Below the pieces are notes generated by a model, which had not been told where the DNA came from, ran no database searches, and saw only the letters and a list, made by a program, of their open reading frames with translations. A stretch of DNA of 64,000 bases from Diphasiastrum complanatum (lineage: Eukaryota > Streptophyta > Lycopodiopsida > Lycopodiales > Lycopodiaceae): the NCBI GenBank assembly GCA_029204225.1, contig CM055096.1, positions 41,910,901 to 41,974,900 on the forward strand. The letters are read 5' to 3'. This document shows, piece by piece, positions 53,763 to 64,000 of the stretch. The first letter of the stretch is position 1. Each line of letters begins with the position of its first letter. Made by a program: the position numbers and the translations under genes.

Positions 53763-56598
53763 ATGGTGCAGTCCGACCTTTCCGATCTGTGGGACGAGGT
53801 GGACGTTGTCAGGCGGGTTGCCGACAAGACCAACTAGACCGGTCAGAAGGTCGTGCGTTGCTGGTATTGCCTAGTCGAATTTGCTGCGTCCCTCACTCGC
53901 CTTAAAGGCCACCTGCTCGGTGCACGCGCCAAAACTGGTGCCACCATAAATGCTGCCCCTTGTGGTAGCATGTTCGTCCCCGTCAGGCAGCGACTACTGG
54001 ACACCTACGGGCCACGCCTTGTGGCGGGGGAGAACACCATTTCAGAGGGTGTTCTCCGGTTTTGCACCGCTCCTTATGTGGCTGACCCCGAGTTGCTGCC
54101 TACATGGCTGACACGCACGAGGAGAGGGAGTGCATCATCGTCCCGTCCCACTGACCCTCATCCCCCTCACACAGTTCCGCCACATGCACCTCCATCTGCA
54201 GCCATTCCGGTGGAACCCGCCCCCTCGCGTCCGCCATTTGCCACTGCAGTTCTACCACCACGTCCTGTTGCTCGCACGCCCCCAGTTTACGATTTTCTCA
54301 TGGACTCTCTGCCACCGGAGCAGGCCCAGGATGCTAGTGACGAGGCCTTCGAGGATGTTAAGGAGATCCCTTCCTCCCTCCCTTCCCATCCGGATAACGT
54401 CCCTAGCCAGCAGTTTTCGTATCCCATGCCAAATGTTGCCCCTCCAGTGTACCCCACTTATGCTGCTGCACCCATCCCTGCCAGTGCATCCCACTCTCCC
54501 CATTCCACGTCTACAGCAAATGCATCCAATAGTGCCCAGCCTGTCGCGTCATCATCCATTCCCGTCACGGTTGGTGCACCATGCTGGAGGTCCACTACCC
54601 GTCGCCCACCAGGGAGAGCCCTTGTGCAGCAGACCATTTGTGGCGCGCATCAGCCACACATGGACAGAGAGGCCACACAGGCCGTGGCCAATTTGAATTA
54701 TGAGCTGAACCTTCCATTTGCCATCACCGACTCTAAGCCCTTCAAAAGGGCGTTCCGCCTTGCACGGTCTGTCAGCCCTAGCTGGAGAATCCCTAGTTCA
54801 GAGGTTGTCCGCACACAAATGCTGAGAGATAGGGTCGAGTCCTTGTCTAGAGAGATGGAGCCTCTACACCGCCACTGGGCCACATACGGTTGCAGCATCA
54901 TGTCCGATGGCTGGACTAATGTCAGGAGGAGGCCGATCCTCAACATCTTGGTCTCCAGCTGCATGGGCGCACAGTTTTTGAGGGCCGTGGATTGCAGTAG
55001 GGGGGGGAGAGTCATATCTGCAGAGTTCATGTTTGATGTTATCAGGTCTTCCATCCTGTCCATAAGCCCCCCGGCATGTCGTCACGGTGGTGACGGACAA
55101 TGCCACCAACTGCATTCAGATGGGTGTCCTGCTAGAGGCCGAGCTCCCTCACATCGTTCACACCCCCTGTGCAGCGCACGGCATAGACCTTCTGATGGGG
55201 GACATAGGTGCACTTCCCTGGGTTACAGCCATCGTCCGTGAGGCCCTCTTCCTGGTGACAAAAGTCACCAGGAAGAGACGTGTTCTTGCCATGTTCAAGT
55301 GTTCAGCCATCTGGACCTCCGGAAGCCAGCCCCCACACGCTTTGCTTTCGACTTGGTGGTCATCGACTGTCTAATCAGGTGCAGAGCACAGCTTCTACAG
55401 TGGTTGCCAGTGATCTTTGGCATGCCAGTACGTTTCAACGCATAGAGGATGGGGAGCACTTTTCTTCCACGGTGAGGGGAGACCAGTTCTGGAGGGATGT
55501 GCAGACATTGTCAGGACTCCTTCGACCACTCTACATTGTGCTCCGCATGGCTGCCAACGAGGGGTCCACACTTGGACTGGTGTATGAGCTCATGGACCGG
55601 ATTGGACAGTTCCTGCAGCTGCCCGTCTTGCAGCCAAACAGGTAAGCAGTATAGCAATGTGATTGCGCTTTAAATTTTTTCAGTGATTGCTAATTGTTTT
55701 CTCTGTTGAATTTATGGTTTTCCGTATTTCGCTTCGATTTCGTGCCTGAACCCTAAACCACATGCCTCTCTCACATGCAGGATGACTGAGCTGAAGTTCA
55801 TCTGGGAGACGCGGTGGAACTACTTTCACAGGAGTATCCGTAGCGTTGCACACATCCTGCATCCCCTCTTCCTCTCTCCGACACAGATTTCAGACAGGGA
55901 GCTCGAGGTGGATTGGCTTGAGTACATCTACACGGTGGGTCCACAAATTGGTTTGGATCCTATTAGACTCATGGAGGAGCTAGCTGCATTTCGTTTCGGC
56001 ATGGGCACGTTCGGTCACCCGGCTGCTCAGGATCCAGAGAGGAGGCAGCTCCCCATTACTTGGTGGACCATGTTCGGTAGCACCTAGCCCTCCATACAGC
56101 GCCTTGCACTGCGGGTCCTTTCACAGGTATGCATCTCATCTCATCCTCCCTTAGTGCGTTTGCTTGACATTCCACCCGTGCACATGTGCTGAACCATTTC
56201 ATTGCACGTACCAAAGGATTGCGCTGCCTCCGTGTGTGAGCGTAATTGGAGCACATGGGCCCTAATTCACACGAGGAGAAGAAACAGGTTGTCAATGAGT
56301 CAGCTGGAGCGGTTGGTGTTCTATAGCACCAATGCACGTCTCGCCAGGAGACTGCCGACCATTACGAGCGCATTGCAGGTGATAGGCTATTCTCCCATAG
56401 CATGTTGGTTGACAACTCACTAGTACGTTAGTTTCATTTCCTGATCAAGTTGTTTCCCTGACATGCTAAGTTTTAATCTTGCAGACGAAGATATCTGATT
56501 TGGAGCGCCAGGTTGACTTACCTATGGACAGCACCCATCCCATGCCTGTAGATGACTTGGGCACACAGTTGATGGCAGAGAGAAAGGGAGCTTGCCGA

Positions 56599-56600
<2 letters not shown>
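53763..56600 (+). pseudogene. hAT2 transposase (BED, DUF659, dimerisation domain)
   Basis: ATG at 53763; TAG at 53835; BED finger CWYC..RLKGHL near 53858-53925; a Pro/Ser linker; DUF659 (YGCSIMSDGWTNVRRRPILN near 54885-54945). Then VVTDNATNCIQMG and TPCAAHGIDLLM (55075-55200), DLRKPAPTRFAF, FWRDVQTLSGLLRPLY, WNYFHRSIRSVAHILHPLF and the C-terminal dimerisation motif CERNWSTWALIHTRRRN (56235-56290). Introns 55642-55780, 56127-56216 and 56379-56484 are GT-AG and keep frame. Frameshifts near 55070, 55310 and 55400 and the TAGs at 53835 and 56086 make it inactive as written. The first intron is at the same position as hAT1's last. Confidence 0.9.

Positions 56601-56601
<1 letters not shown>

Positions 56602-56680
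<79 letters not shown>
56602..56680. repeat. (GA)39 microsatellite inside hAT2 coding sequence
   Basis: It follows LMAERKGACRDE in frame and encodes an Arg-Glu run. In the entry frame it leads to AWA and a stop; in another frame it leads into the acidic tail (ELGLDHREPPLYEADEP). Changes in repeat number would switch frames. Confidence 0.97.
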
Positions 56681-56685
<5 letters not shown>

Positions 56686-58161
56686 GCTTGATCACAGAGA
56701 GCCTCCATTGTATGAGGCAGATGAGCCAACATCAGAGGATGAGCAGGATGAGGATGAGCCCATTCGGGTTGTGTTCGCCAGATCAGAGTGGGATGAGGCA
56801 GATGATACAGGTGTTGGGCACACGCCACGGATAGGGGCCTCAGGTGCATCACGTAGCAAAGGTGGGGCACATGGCACAGGTTATACCGGGAGAGGCAGGG
56901 CACACAGGGAGGGCCAGTGGCATACCTACATATGTCGATATGATGGAGGAGGCTCTTGATAGAGGGCAGAGTGATTTACATGCCGGTCCCGCAGCTGTTT
57001 GGATGCGTGCAGTACAGAGTCATGGACATTACTTTGACAACACACCAGAAGAGACACCAGATAACTTCGATTGTACCGATTGGGAGGCCATGCAGGGTCC
57101 ACATGGTGCACAAGATGAGGCACGGGTTGATCCAGATGATGGTGCACATCATGAGTCCCACAGCCCAGAGCATTTGTATTCGGATGCCCAGCTAGACGAC
57201 TTGATTGCCACATTGGATTCAGAGGCCCAGCAGATGCCGAGTGTTAGGGCACCCCCATCGTCTCTTGCCAGCATGCCCTACACAGAGTCAGAGCCAAAGC
57301 AGCTACATGAGGGTGCCTGCAGTTCCTCCAGTTCCTAAGAGGGTTTATATGCGCCGCACAGCACCTCCAGTGCCACCAATGCCATTGAGGCCTGCAGCCC
57401 CTCCATCGCCATCCACGTCTGCAGCACCAGGTCTCCATGGCAGGCCACCATCTGTGCCCAGGTTTTCTCTTGCAGCGCCCACATCCACAATGGCTCCTCC
57501 AGTGGCAGCACCCACTTCACATCCTCCCCCTTTGGCAGCACCCACTCCACTCGCTCCTCCTTTGGCAGCACCCAGGATGTACCAGTACCGGCCACCACAG
57601 TGCCCCTTTCAGTACATATCGCCGTTGTACTTGCCTCCTGCAAGGATGGCCCTTCCATAGCCAGTTCCTCCACCAGCAGCAGCCCCATGGGCACACACTC
57701 CACGGGCTCATCCTCCTCTATCAGCTGCACAGGGATACCCCTCTTTGGCTTCCCTATCCCAGCCGGCCTCAACTTGGCCCCAGCCTAGCCAGCCAGGTGA
57801 TTTGCATGGGGGTGATGAGGCAGTGACAGCTCCCCTCGTCCGCAAGAGACCAGGAAGGCCCAAGGGTGCACCGAACAAGAAAGGCAGAGAACAAAAATAG
57901 CCAGGAAAGAGAGGACGACCTCGCAGGGCTCCAGGTGCAGGTAGAGGTGCACTATCACAGCCAGCTAAAGCAGGTCTAGTTGGTTTGGCTTGCTTGGGGG
58001 CTAATGCGGAGGCAGATTGGGATGATTCTAGTGACGAATCCTCCTCCTCGGATACACAGCCCATGCCAGTTCCAGACAGGCACAGATATCGGCTGCGAGA
58101 GTCAGCTCCGGGCCCTAAGTTGTCTCCGGAGCATTTGTCTGAGTCAGAGCCAGAGCATTGA
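56681..58161 (+). pseudogene. hAT2 C-terminal acidic, proline-rich and AT-hook region
   Basis: Readable in changing frames after the GA repeat: an acidic part (DEPTSEDEQDEDEPI), an Asp/Glu/His-rich part (NFDCTDWEAMQGPHG; 56940-57240), a Pro/Ala-rich part (57320-57790), then two AT-hooks (KRPGRPKG and KRGRPRR) and a Ser/Asp end (DDSSDESSSSDTQ) stopping at 58159. TAGs lie at 57658 and 57898 and frameshifts near 56915 and 57310. It follows the last transposase exon without a clear new promoter or ATG, so I read it as a transposase extension. A separate second gene is possible. Confidence 0.65.
57839..57930 (+). other. Two AT-hook motifs in the hAT2 tail
   Basis: RKRPGRPKG and GKRGRPRRA, each with the GRP core, separated by a TAG at 57898. 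AT-hooks bind the minor groove of AT-rich DNA. Confidence 0.85.
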
Positions 58162-58969
58162 TTGTGGCTCTTATTTTATTTTTAGCAGTTTGTTTTTAGC
58201 AGACGGTCGACCATTGTATTCAGACCAGTTTTCACATTATATCCAGTGTTGGACGTACTTTATTTGCTGCACATTGTGTGTGTGTCAATTTTTAAATGTG
58301 ATGCTGTATTTTCAATTTTATCTCAAATTCTATGTGCGTGTGTGAATCGTATTTTCAATTAATTTCAACAAAAAAAATTGATAGCTTCACAGAAATGCAC
58401 CGCCATCTCGATCGACTTTCTCCTCAGAGCACCCTGGTTCTCAGACAACCTCTCACAACACCCTGGTTCTCAAACAGCCTCTCGCTAGCTCTCTCTGGCT
58501 CTCTCGCTAGCTCTCACTGGCTCTCTCACAACCTCTGAACATGCCACTCACAATGGCTCTCACAATGGCATTGTGAGTGCCTATTTATCCCCACAGCCTG
58601 CTCGCCCATGTGCAATTGTTGATGATCCCTCCATGTGTCGTTGTACCTGCCCCCATGTGTTGCTCCCCCATGTGCTGCTCTCCCATTGGCCCCATGGTCT
58701 GCTCCAAACAGTGCCCACGTGCTATTGCACTTGTCCCCTGCCCCCTATACTATACCCTCTTTTTTTGCACCCTAAACCCTTTTTTTTGGCATTTTTTAAG
58801 GCCTATTTTACTATATGAAAGGCCTTTTTTAACTATAAAAAATACTTTTTTAAAAAATATTAAAAAATGGTACCGCCCTGGTACCGCTGACCAAAGGGCG
58901 ATACCGTACTGGCGGTACCACCATTATGGTACCGGCGGTACCATAATGGCGGTACCACCGGGTTCTATG

Positions 58970-59153
58970 AGGCGGCATACAGTTAGACGGTAGTTTACAA
59001 AGAGACCCAGCCGTATGTGGCAGGATGCGTAATGTTTTTTTGATACTATTCCTAAATCAATATACAATATGCTCTTTTGGGCAACATGCGCCTGGTTTTT
59101 CTGAAACGCAATCTTTGTAGTTTAACAAATGTAATTTGTGCATTGAGTTGAAA

Positions 59154-59212
<59 letters not shown>

Positions 59213-59404
59213 CTCGAATCCGTTCGGATCGGAGCTAGACTGTGCAAAGACCCCTTCTTTTTTGTTTGCATGTTCTTGTGCAATTCTCAAAGTGGAGTCA
59301 CATTTGGTCCTTCCTGAGATGCTGATATCAGACATACTACTGTGTCAGTCCATAAAACTGTAGAGAAGAACGTGGTTAAAAGTTTTCTCGATGAAGGGCA
59401 TTTC
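58970..59404. other. Gap between hAT2 and the chromovirus
   Basis: No gene. It contains a compound (TG)n(GA)n microsatellite at 59155-59212. Confidence 0.5.
59155..59212. repeat. Compound (TG)n(GA)n microsatellite
   Basis: About 40 bases of TG followed by about 20 of GA. Confidence 0.98.
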
Positions 59405-59762
59405 TGTTACGAGCTCGTAACCAGTGCCGAACCCTAGAGAACACAGATAGGTCAGATACCACAGTCAGGGTCGTGTCCAGTGTACATGACCAACAGGGCA
59501 AGACAGTGTGAGTAGTGTGCCCCAGCACGGTCCATAGCCATGGCGGGCCTAACACAGCCTAGGGACCCTGTCAGCAGGATAGGGCTCCTAGTTGGGTCCC
59601 GACGTGCAGTCGGCCACGTCAGTGCCACGTGGCCGACACTTGACAGTAGCATGCTACCAGTCCTCACACTGGGCTAGGAGGGGCTTACTCTATATGAGGG
59701 AGTAGGCAAGGTTGAGTGGATCAGTTAGTGTTTGCCCTACTGTGGTGTTAGGATCTATTACA
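59405..59762 (+). repeat. 5' LTR of the right-hand Ty3/gypsy element
   Basis: It starts TGTTACGAGCTCG and ends ATCTATTACA, one base before the primer site. TATA-like CTATATGAGG lies at 59690. About 358 bp. The 3' LTR lies beyond the window, so the left boundary rests on the TG start and typical gypsy LTR sequence. Confidence 0.7.
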
Positions 59763-59763
59763 C

Positions 59764-59776
59764 TGGTATCAGAGCC
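59764..59776 (+). promoter_or_regulatory. Primer-binding site (initiator tRNA-Met type)
   Basis: TGGTATCAGAGCC, one base after the LTR end; the standard plant retrotransposon primer site. Confidence 0.93.
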
Positions 59777-60641
59777 ATCTCCATCCTAGGGAGTACAGGA
59801 CAACAGTAGAGAAAGCTATCAGAAGATAGGAAAGATTTCTCAGTTTCTCAGAAAAGATTAGAGGAGGAGAATCGTTGTAGAAACAGCCTTCAAACCCTTG
59901 AGATTCACTGAGAATTGACAGTTGTAGGAAGTAGAATTCCTTCTGTAGGTAAATCGCTGGAAAGGCAGCAATCTATATCAGATTTCAGACATCTGATAGG
60001 AGATTTTAGAAAGGAATTAGAGTAGAAACCAGCGAGCAGGTCCATCGCTGTGGGATCAGAAATCTACGAAATCCAAGGAAATTTGAAGGGTTTCCAAGCA
60101 AATTTTCTTACTAGGGTCAGCGCTGGACAGGGAGGAGAAAAGGTGAAAATTTATCCCTGTTTGTTGAGAATTCTCAGGAGTTTGAGCTTCAAACTTACTT
60201 GCTACAGACCAGCGACCTACAGGCTTGGGTCAAATCGGAGATTTGAAGTGATTTAGAGCTGTAAATTGGACAAATCGGGCCGGATAGGTTGCTGTCCAAC
60301 CAGCGAGGGCAGGGACTTCAAAAATTCCGGATTTCCTTTTGTAAATTTCCGGTTTTTACTCAGTTTAATGGAGCCCCACACCTGAAATCAGATCAGTTAG
60401 CTACTCAACTCCAAAACCGGGAAATTTGGCAACGTTTTGAAGCTTCAAACTGGCATTTTCCGGGACAACAGGTCTGAAACCTTGGGTAAAAGAGCTGAGA
60501 GGGTTCCTCTTCATTCTTTCTTTGGAAGTACAGTCCTCAGAAACAACTAAGTCATCTTTCCTTTCCCTTGTACGGTTGCAAATTAGTCTTTTAGACTTTT
60601 TTTCCTTCAGAAGTTAAGGTAGCTCTCTTTCAGTTCCGCAG
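59777..60641 (+). other. Untranslated leader of the gypsy element
   Basis: About 865 bases between primer site and gag ATG, without a long ORF. Repeated phrases such as ACCAGCGA and AAATTT(T)CCGG suggest internal degenerate repeats. Confidence 0.6.
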
Positions 60642-61511
60642 ATGACCACTCCTAAGGGACCTGATCAACCCCCGGAGAGAGGCTTCGACGAACTTGAAAC
60701 AGAAGCCTTGGCTTACAGAAAAGGGAAGGAACTCATGGAAGTAGAAGAACAGGAACAGTTCGCCGAAGAACTCGACGAACTGGTTACCAAGGAGCAGTTC
60801 CTTCAATTGGTAACAGAAGTGGATGAACTGAAGTTGGCATTAGCCAATTTCAAGTCCAGTGTGGACAACTCGTTCGCTGAACTTAAAAACTTGATTTTGA
60901 GTTCCGCGAAAGGAAGCCTTCCCTCCACTTCTCAGTTATCCCCTTCTCCACTTCCATCAGTTTCGGGTGAGACTTTACGGTCTCACCCCAGTGTTTTTAA
61001 AGACTTAAAACCTCCTACTTTTAATGGGGAAGAGAAGGATAGAAATGCAGATATTCTACAAACCTTCCTCAGCAAATGGAAGAACATTCATGCTCTTAAC
61101 CAGACCCCTGACCATTTGCAAGCTATTGAGGCCAGTCTTTCCTTAGGGCCTATGGCCTATAACTGGTGGTTAAATCTCCAGGAGACTGGGCAGACTCCCC
61201 GGTCATGGAAAGCTTTTGAAGAAGCTTTCCTAAGAGAATTTCTACCAGAGAATGAACTTGATAGAGCCTGGGAAGCCTGGGAAAGAACAGTAACGGACAA
61301 GTCCCTCATCCAATATATCTCGCAGTATCGAGAAGCAATTTTAAAGATTAAAAATATGGATGACTATCAGAAAATCAGGGGATTTGTCCGTGGCCTCAAA
61401 GATGAATATAAAGTAGAGGTCCAGAGAAACTCGCCTACTACCCTTGAGCAAGCTCTCAGATATGCTCAAATCTATGATGATTCGGTGGGTAGGAAGAGGG
61501 CGAGACAATAG
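60642..61511 (+). CDS. Gypsy gag, intact 289-codon ORF
   Basis: ATG at 60642, MTTPKGPDQPPERGFDELE, an N-terminal coiled coil rich in Glu, then the retrotransposon gag core (FLSKWKNIHALNQTP; AYNWWLNLQETG; WKAFEEAFLREFLP; SLIQYISQYREAILKI; KIRGFVRGLKDEYKVEVQ). It stops at TAG 61509, just before the zinc knuckle, which lies in the next frame. Gag forms the virus-like particle in the cytoplasm. This is the only uninterrupted retrotransposon gene in the window. Confidence 0.88.
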   Translation: MTTPKGPDQPPERGFDELETEALAYRKGKELMEVEEQEQFAEELDELVTKEQFLQLVTEVDELKLALANFKSSVDNSFAELKNLILSSAKGSLPSTSQLSPSPLPSVSGETLRSHPSVFKDLKPPTFNGEEKDRNADILQTFLSKWKNIHALNQTPDHLQAIEASLSLGPMAYNWWLNLQETGQTPRSWKAFEEAFLREFLPENELDRAWEAWERTVTDKSLIQYISQYREAILKIKNMDDYQKIRGFVRGLKDEYKVEVQRNSPTTLEQALRYAQIYDDSVGRKRARQ

Positions 61512-64000
61512 CCACTTTCTGAGCAGCCTTCAACAAGAACGTTTGTGCTTTGTGTGTATGGGCAAGGGACACACAGTCAGACAATGTCCCAAGGGGCCTT
61601 TCACTAAAAAAGATAAGAAAGATAAAAAACAAGTTCATCTTGTTCAGACTGTATGTTTCCCCAGTGATTCGGCAGCTTCCGAGATCAAAGTGTATCATGA
61701 AGATCATGAACATTGTTGCCAGCTGACCTCTGCAATGCTAGCGAGACCCTTCAGCTTTGGGCCGCATGACCTAATACGTATGCATGGGAAAGTTGGTAAC
61801 CAGTCAGTAAGAGTCAAGGTTGATGATGGGGCAACCCATAATTTCATCAACTACACCCTGGTTAAAAAGCTTAAACTACCAGCAGTACCTAGTCAACATA
61901 GGTACATAGTTTCATTAGCTAAGGGTGAAGATAAAAAAATATGGCAAACTATGGTAAGTAAGTTAAATATTCAGGGGTACCAAGATGAAATAAACTTTCA
62001 GATAATGCACCTGGATCGAACAGACATTGTTCTCGGGAGAGATTGGCTCTACAGTTTAGGACCTTCCCTCCACAGAAACTATCAAGAGAACACCCTCAGC
62101 TTTCAGCATAAAGGCCGAGAGATCCAGTTGCATGGGGAGCATGATGTTCCCAACAGCCCTATGGTCTGCAGTTCGGAGCTCTGTCAGCTAATCGGAGACG
62201 AAGACCATCAGGTATTCTTATGTGACTTTCAGTTTATTCCTGAAATTTCTATTTCCAATTCTATTCAGCAAAAAATCAGTAAATTAGAAACTTTGTTGTC
62301 TAAATTTAAAGACGTTTTTCCTGAAGATTTACCACATGCTTTACCACCTAGCAGAGAGGTAGATCATGTAATAAACCTAGTACCAGGTACAGCACCTGTT
62401 TCTAAACCCCCGTATAGGGTCAGCCGAACAGAGGATGAAGAAATAACTAGGCAGTTAACAGACTATCTTGGGAAAGGCCAAATTCAGACCAGTAGTTCAC
62501 CATGGGCCTCACCAGTCCTATTGGTGAAAAAGAAAGAGGTGTCTATGCGTCTTTGCGTAGATTAAATACCCTATGCCTCGGGCAGACGAGTTGTTTGATC
62601 AACTCGACGGGGCTAAGTTTTTCAGTAAAATAGACCTTAGATCGGGATATCATCAAGTCCGTATAAAATCGGAAGATGTCTCGAAAACAGCTTTCAGGAC
62701 TCGTCACGGTCATTATGAGTTTAAGGTGATGCCTCAGAATATTTTGGAACTTCAGATCTTTCTTTGGTCTGGCGGGATATTACAGACGATTTGTCAAGGA
62801 ATATGCTGAGATAGCAATCCCTATGACAAATCTCCTTAAGGGGAAGGGAAAGGAGTTCATTTGGGAGTCCGCGCAACAGAAGAGCTTTGATGCTCTCAAA
62901 ACAGCCTTAGCTACAACACCAGTTTTAAAAGTCGTCGACCCCAATCAGCCATTTGTGGTCGAAACAGATGCTAGCGACTTTGCAGTAGGTGCTGTGCTAA
63001 CTCAGGGTGGACGACCAGTTGCGTTCGAGACTAAAAAACTCGAGCCAGCTCAGACTAGGTACAGTGCCTATGAAAAGGAACTCTTTTCTATAGTCCATGC
63101 CCTTAAGACTTGGAGGCATTATTTGTGTGGTGCCAACTTTGAGGTCCTGACAGACCATGAGAGTCTCAGATACCTTTGCAATCAACCTGAGCTTAGAGGT
63201 CGGAAAGCTCGTTGGGCAGAGTTGATGCAAGAGTTTGACATGTCTATCAGATATAGACGTGGAAAATTCAATACAGTAGCAGATGCCCTTAGCAGAATGC
63301 CTATGATAAACGAACTGAGTTTTACTCAGATTCGTAATGAGTTACTCGAGTCCTTGAGAGGGAAATGCCAGCATGATGCATTCTTCTCTACTATCTAGAA
63401 CTCAGTCCAGAGCAGACAGTTACAGACTCCAGAACCAGTTCCCGGAGCTGGTACCAGTTCATCCAAGAATACGGCAGCTTCCGTTGAGGATGATGATGAG
63501 TCCGAGTATACGTCGTCAGATGACGTTGAGGATTCTGAGCCTGTATTACCCAAGCAAACCCCAGTGGTTGAGGGTTAGTTGACTCAAGGATTCAAATGGA
63601 AACAGTATTCCATTCAGGATGAGTACTTGCTCTATAGAGATAGAGTATGTGTCCCCAATTCAGAGGATTATAGGCAGCAGGTCCTATATGAATGTCATGA
63701 CAATCCTAGCGCGGGACACCCAGGCATACAGAAGACCTATGAGCTTCTTCGTAGGCAATTTTTCTGGCCCAGTATGAAAAAGGACGTCCACCAGTATGTA
63801 ACCAGTTGCTAGAAATGTCAAGTAAATAAAGCAGAGCGTTTAAAGGCAGGAGGGTTGTTGCATCCCTTAGAAATACCAGCTGGTAAATGGGAGAGTATCT
63901 CCATGGATTTTATAGTAGGCCTGCCTAAAACCCAAAAGGGTAATGACGCTATATGGGTCACAGTTGACCGTCTGACCAAAATGGCTCATTTTATTCCGAC
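61512..64000 (+). pseudogene. Gypsy pol: knuckle, protease, broken RT, RNase H, integrase start
   Basis: The zinc knuckle is CFVCMGKGHTVRQC (61546-61590). The protease (VDDGATHNFI; LGRDWLYSLG) and RT start (VPGTAPVSKPPYRVS to MRLCVD) end at a TAA at 62563. RT resumes [14 protein letters not shown] to FKVMP at about 62734, and the next readable part is [17 protein letters not shown] at about 62765: roughly 350 bp including the catalytic YxDD is gone. RNase H (ETDASDFAVGAVL; EKELFSIVHAL; TDHESLRYL; ADALSRM) is intact to 63396. After two stops come the integrase H-H-C-C region (HPGIQKTYELLRRQFFWPSM, with TSC*KC) and core start (MDFIVGLPK). It is cut by the window end. Confidence 0.92.

Larger units (their letters stand above)
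53354..58969 (+). mobile_element. hAT2: DUF659-type hAT transposon, about 5.6 kb
   Basis: The left end CATAGGTCCCGCGGTAC and the reverse complement of the right end CATAGAACCCGGTGGTAC form imperfect inverted repeats. Both subterminal regions are dense in GGTACCG-type motifs (53360-53418; 58869-58962). The interior carries one transposase gene with a long tail on the plus strand. The element is GC-rich against AT-rich flanks. I could not find an 8-bp target duplication; the left flank is a TA microsatellite that may have changed. Confidence 0.87.

Noticed and set aside
54130-54696. 188-codon plus-strand ORF in hAT2
   Set aside because: Overlaps the transposase Pro/Ser linker in another frame; no motif, GC-rich chance ORF.
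58580-58993. 138-codon ORF at the right end of hAT2
   Set aside because: No motif, lies in the 3' end and subterminal repeats.

Overview
The window looks like nuclear DNA of a land plant with a large, transposon-rich genome. The reasons are spliced genes with GT-AG introns, a plant-type CC1-like/RBM39 splicing-factor gene, Ty1/copia and Ty3/gypsy chromovirus remnants with initiator-tRNA(Met)-type primer sites, DUF659-type hAT transposons and long CT/GA and TG microsatellites. There is no bacterial-style gene organisation. I cannot name the species.

Layout. Bases 1-21300 are a graveyard of nested, decayed LTR retrotransposons on both strands: at least seven Ty1/copia pieces and one chromovirus. 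Copia B at 1805-5525 has an almost complete pol, and copia G ends in a well-defined 761-bp LTR at 20533-21293. Bases 22781-24913 hold a host gene on the minus strand for an unrecognised coiled-coil protein; its last intron is phase-perfect. Bases 25000-35000 are mostly unannotatable intergenic DNA with microsatellites, a few weak ORFs and one gypsy RNase H scrap.

Bases 35429-50562 carry the 3' eleven exons (377 codons plus stop) of an RBM39/CAPER-like splicing factor on the minus strand. All junctions were placed by hand and keep frame. One intron starts with GC. Another intron is 9.26 kb and contains a 4.3-kb hAT element (hAT1, with a perfect 8-bp target duplication), which itself sits in the loop of an older inverted repeat, plus a 339-bp hAT-like MITE. 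The 5' exons (RS region and start of RRM1) are not found by 64000, so they lie outside the window or are lost.

Bases 53354-58969 are a second, GC-rich hAT element (hAT2). Its decayed transposase gene runs into an acidic and proline-rich tail with two AT-hooks. From 59405 to the window end is the 5' part of a chromovirus: LTR, primer site, leader, intact gag ORF, broken pol with the reverse-transcriptase catalytic segment deleted, and the start of integrase.

How the parts relate. Only the splicing factor and the coiled-coil gene look like host genes. The rest is mobile DNA, nearly all inactivated by stops (often where a Gln or Trp codon is expected), frameshifts and deletions. The most unusual material is the hAT pair: clustered palindromic motifs at the element ends, a transposase lacking its dimerisation domain beside foreign coiled-coil coding sequence (hAT1), and an AT-hook-tailed transposase region with an internal GA microsatellite (hAT2).
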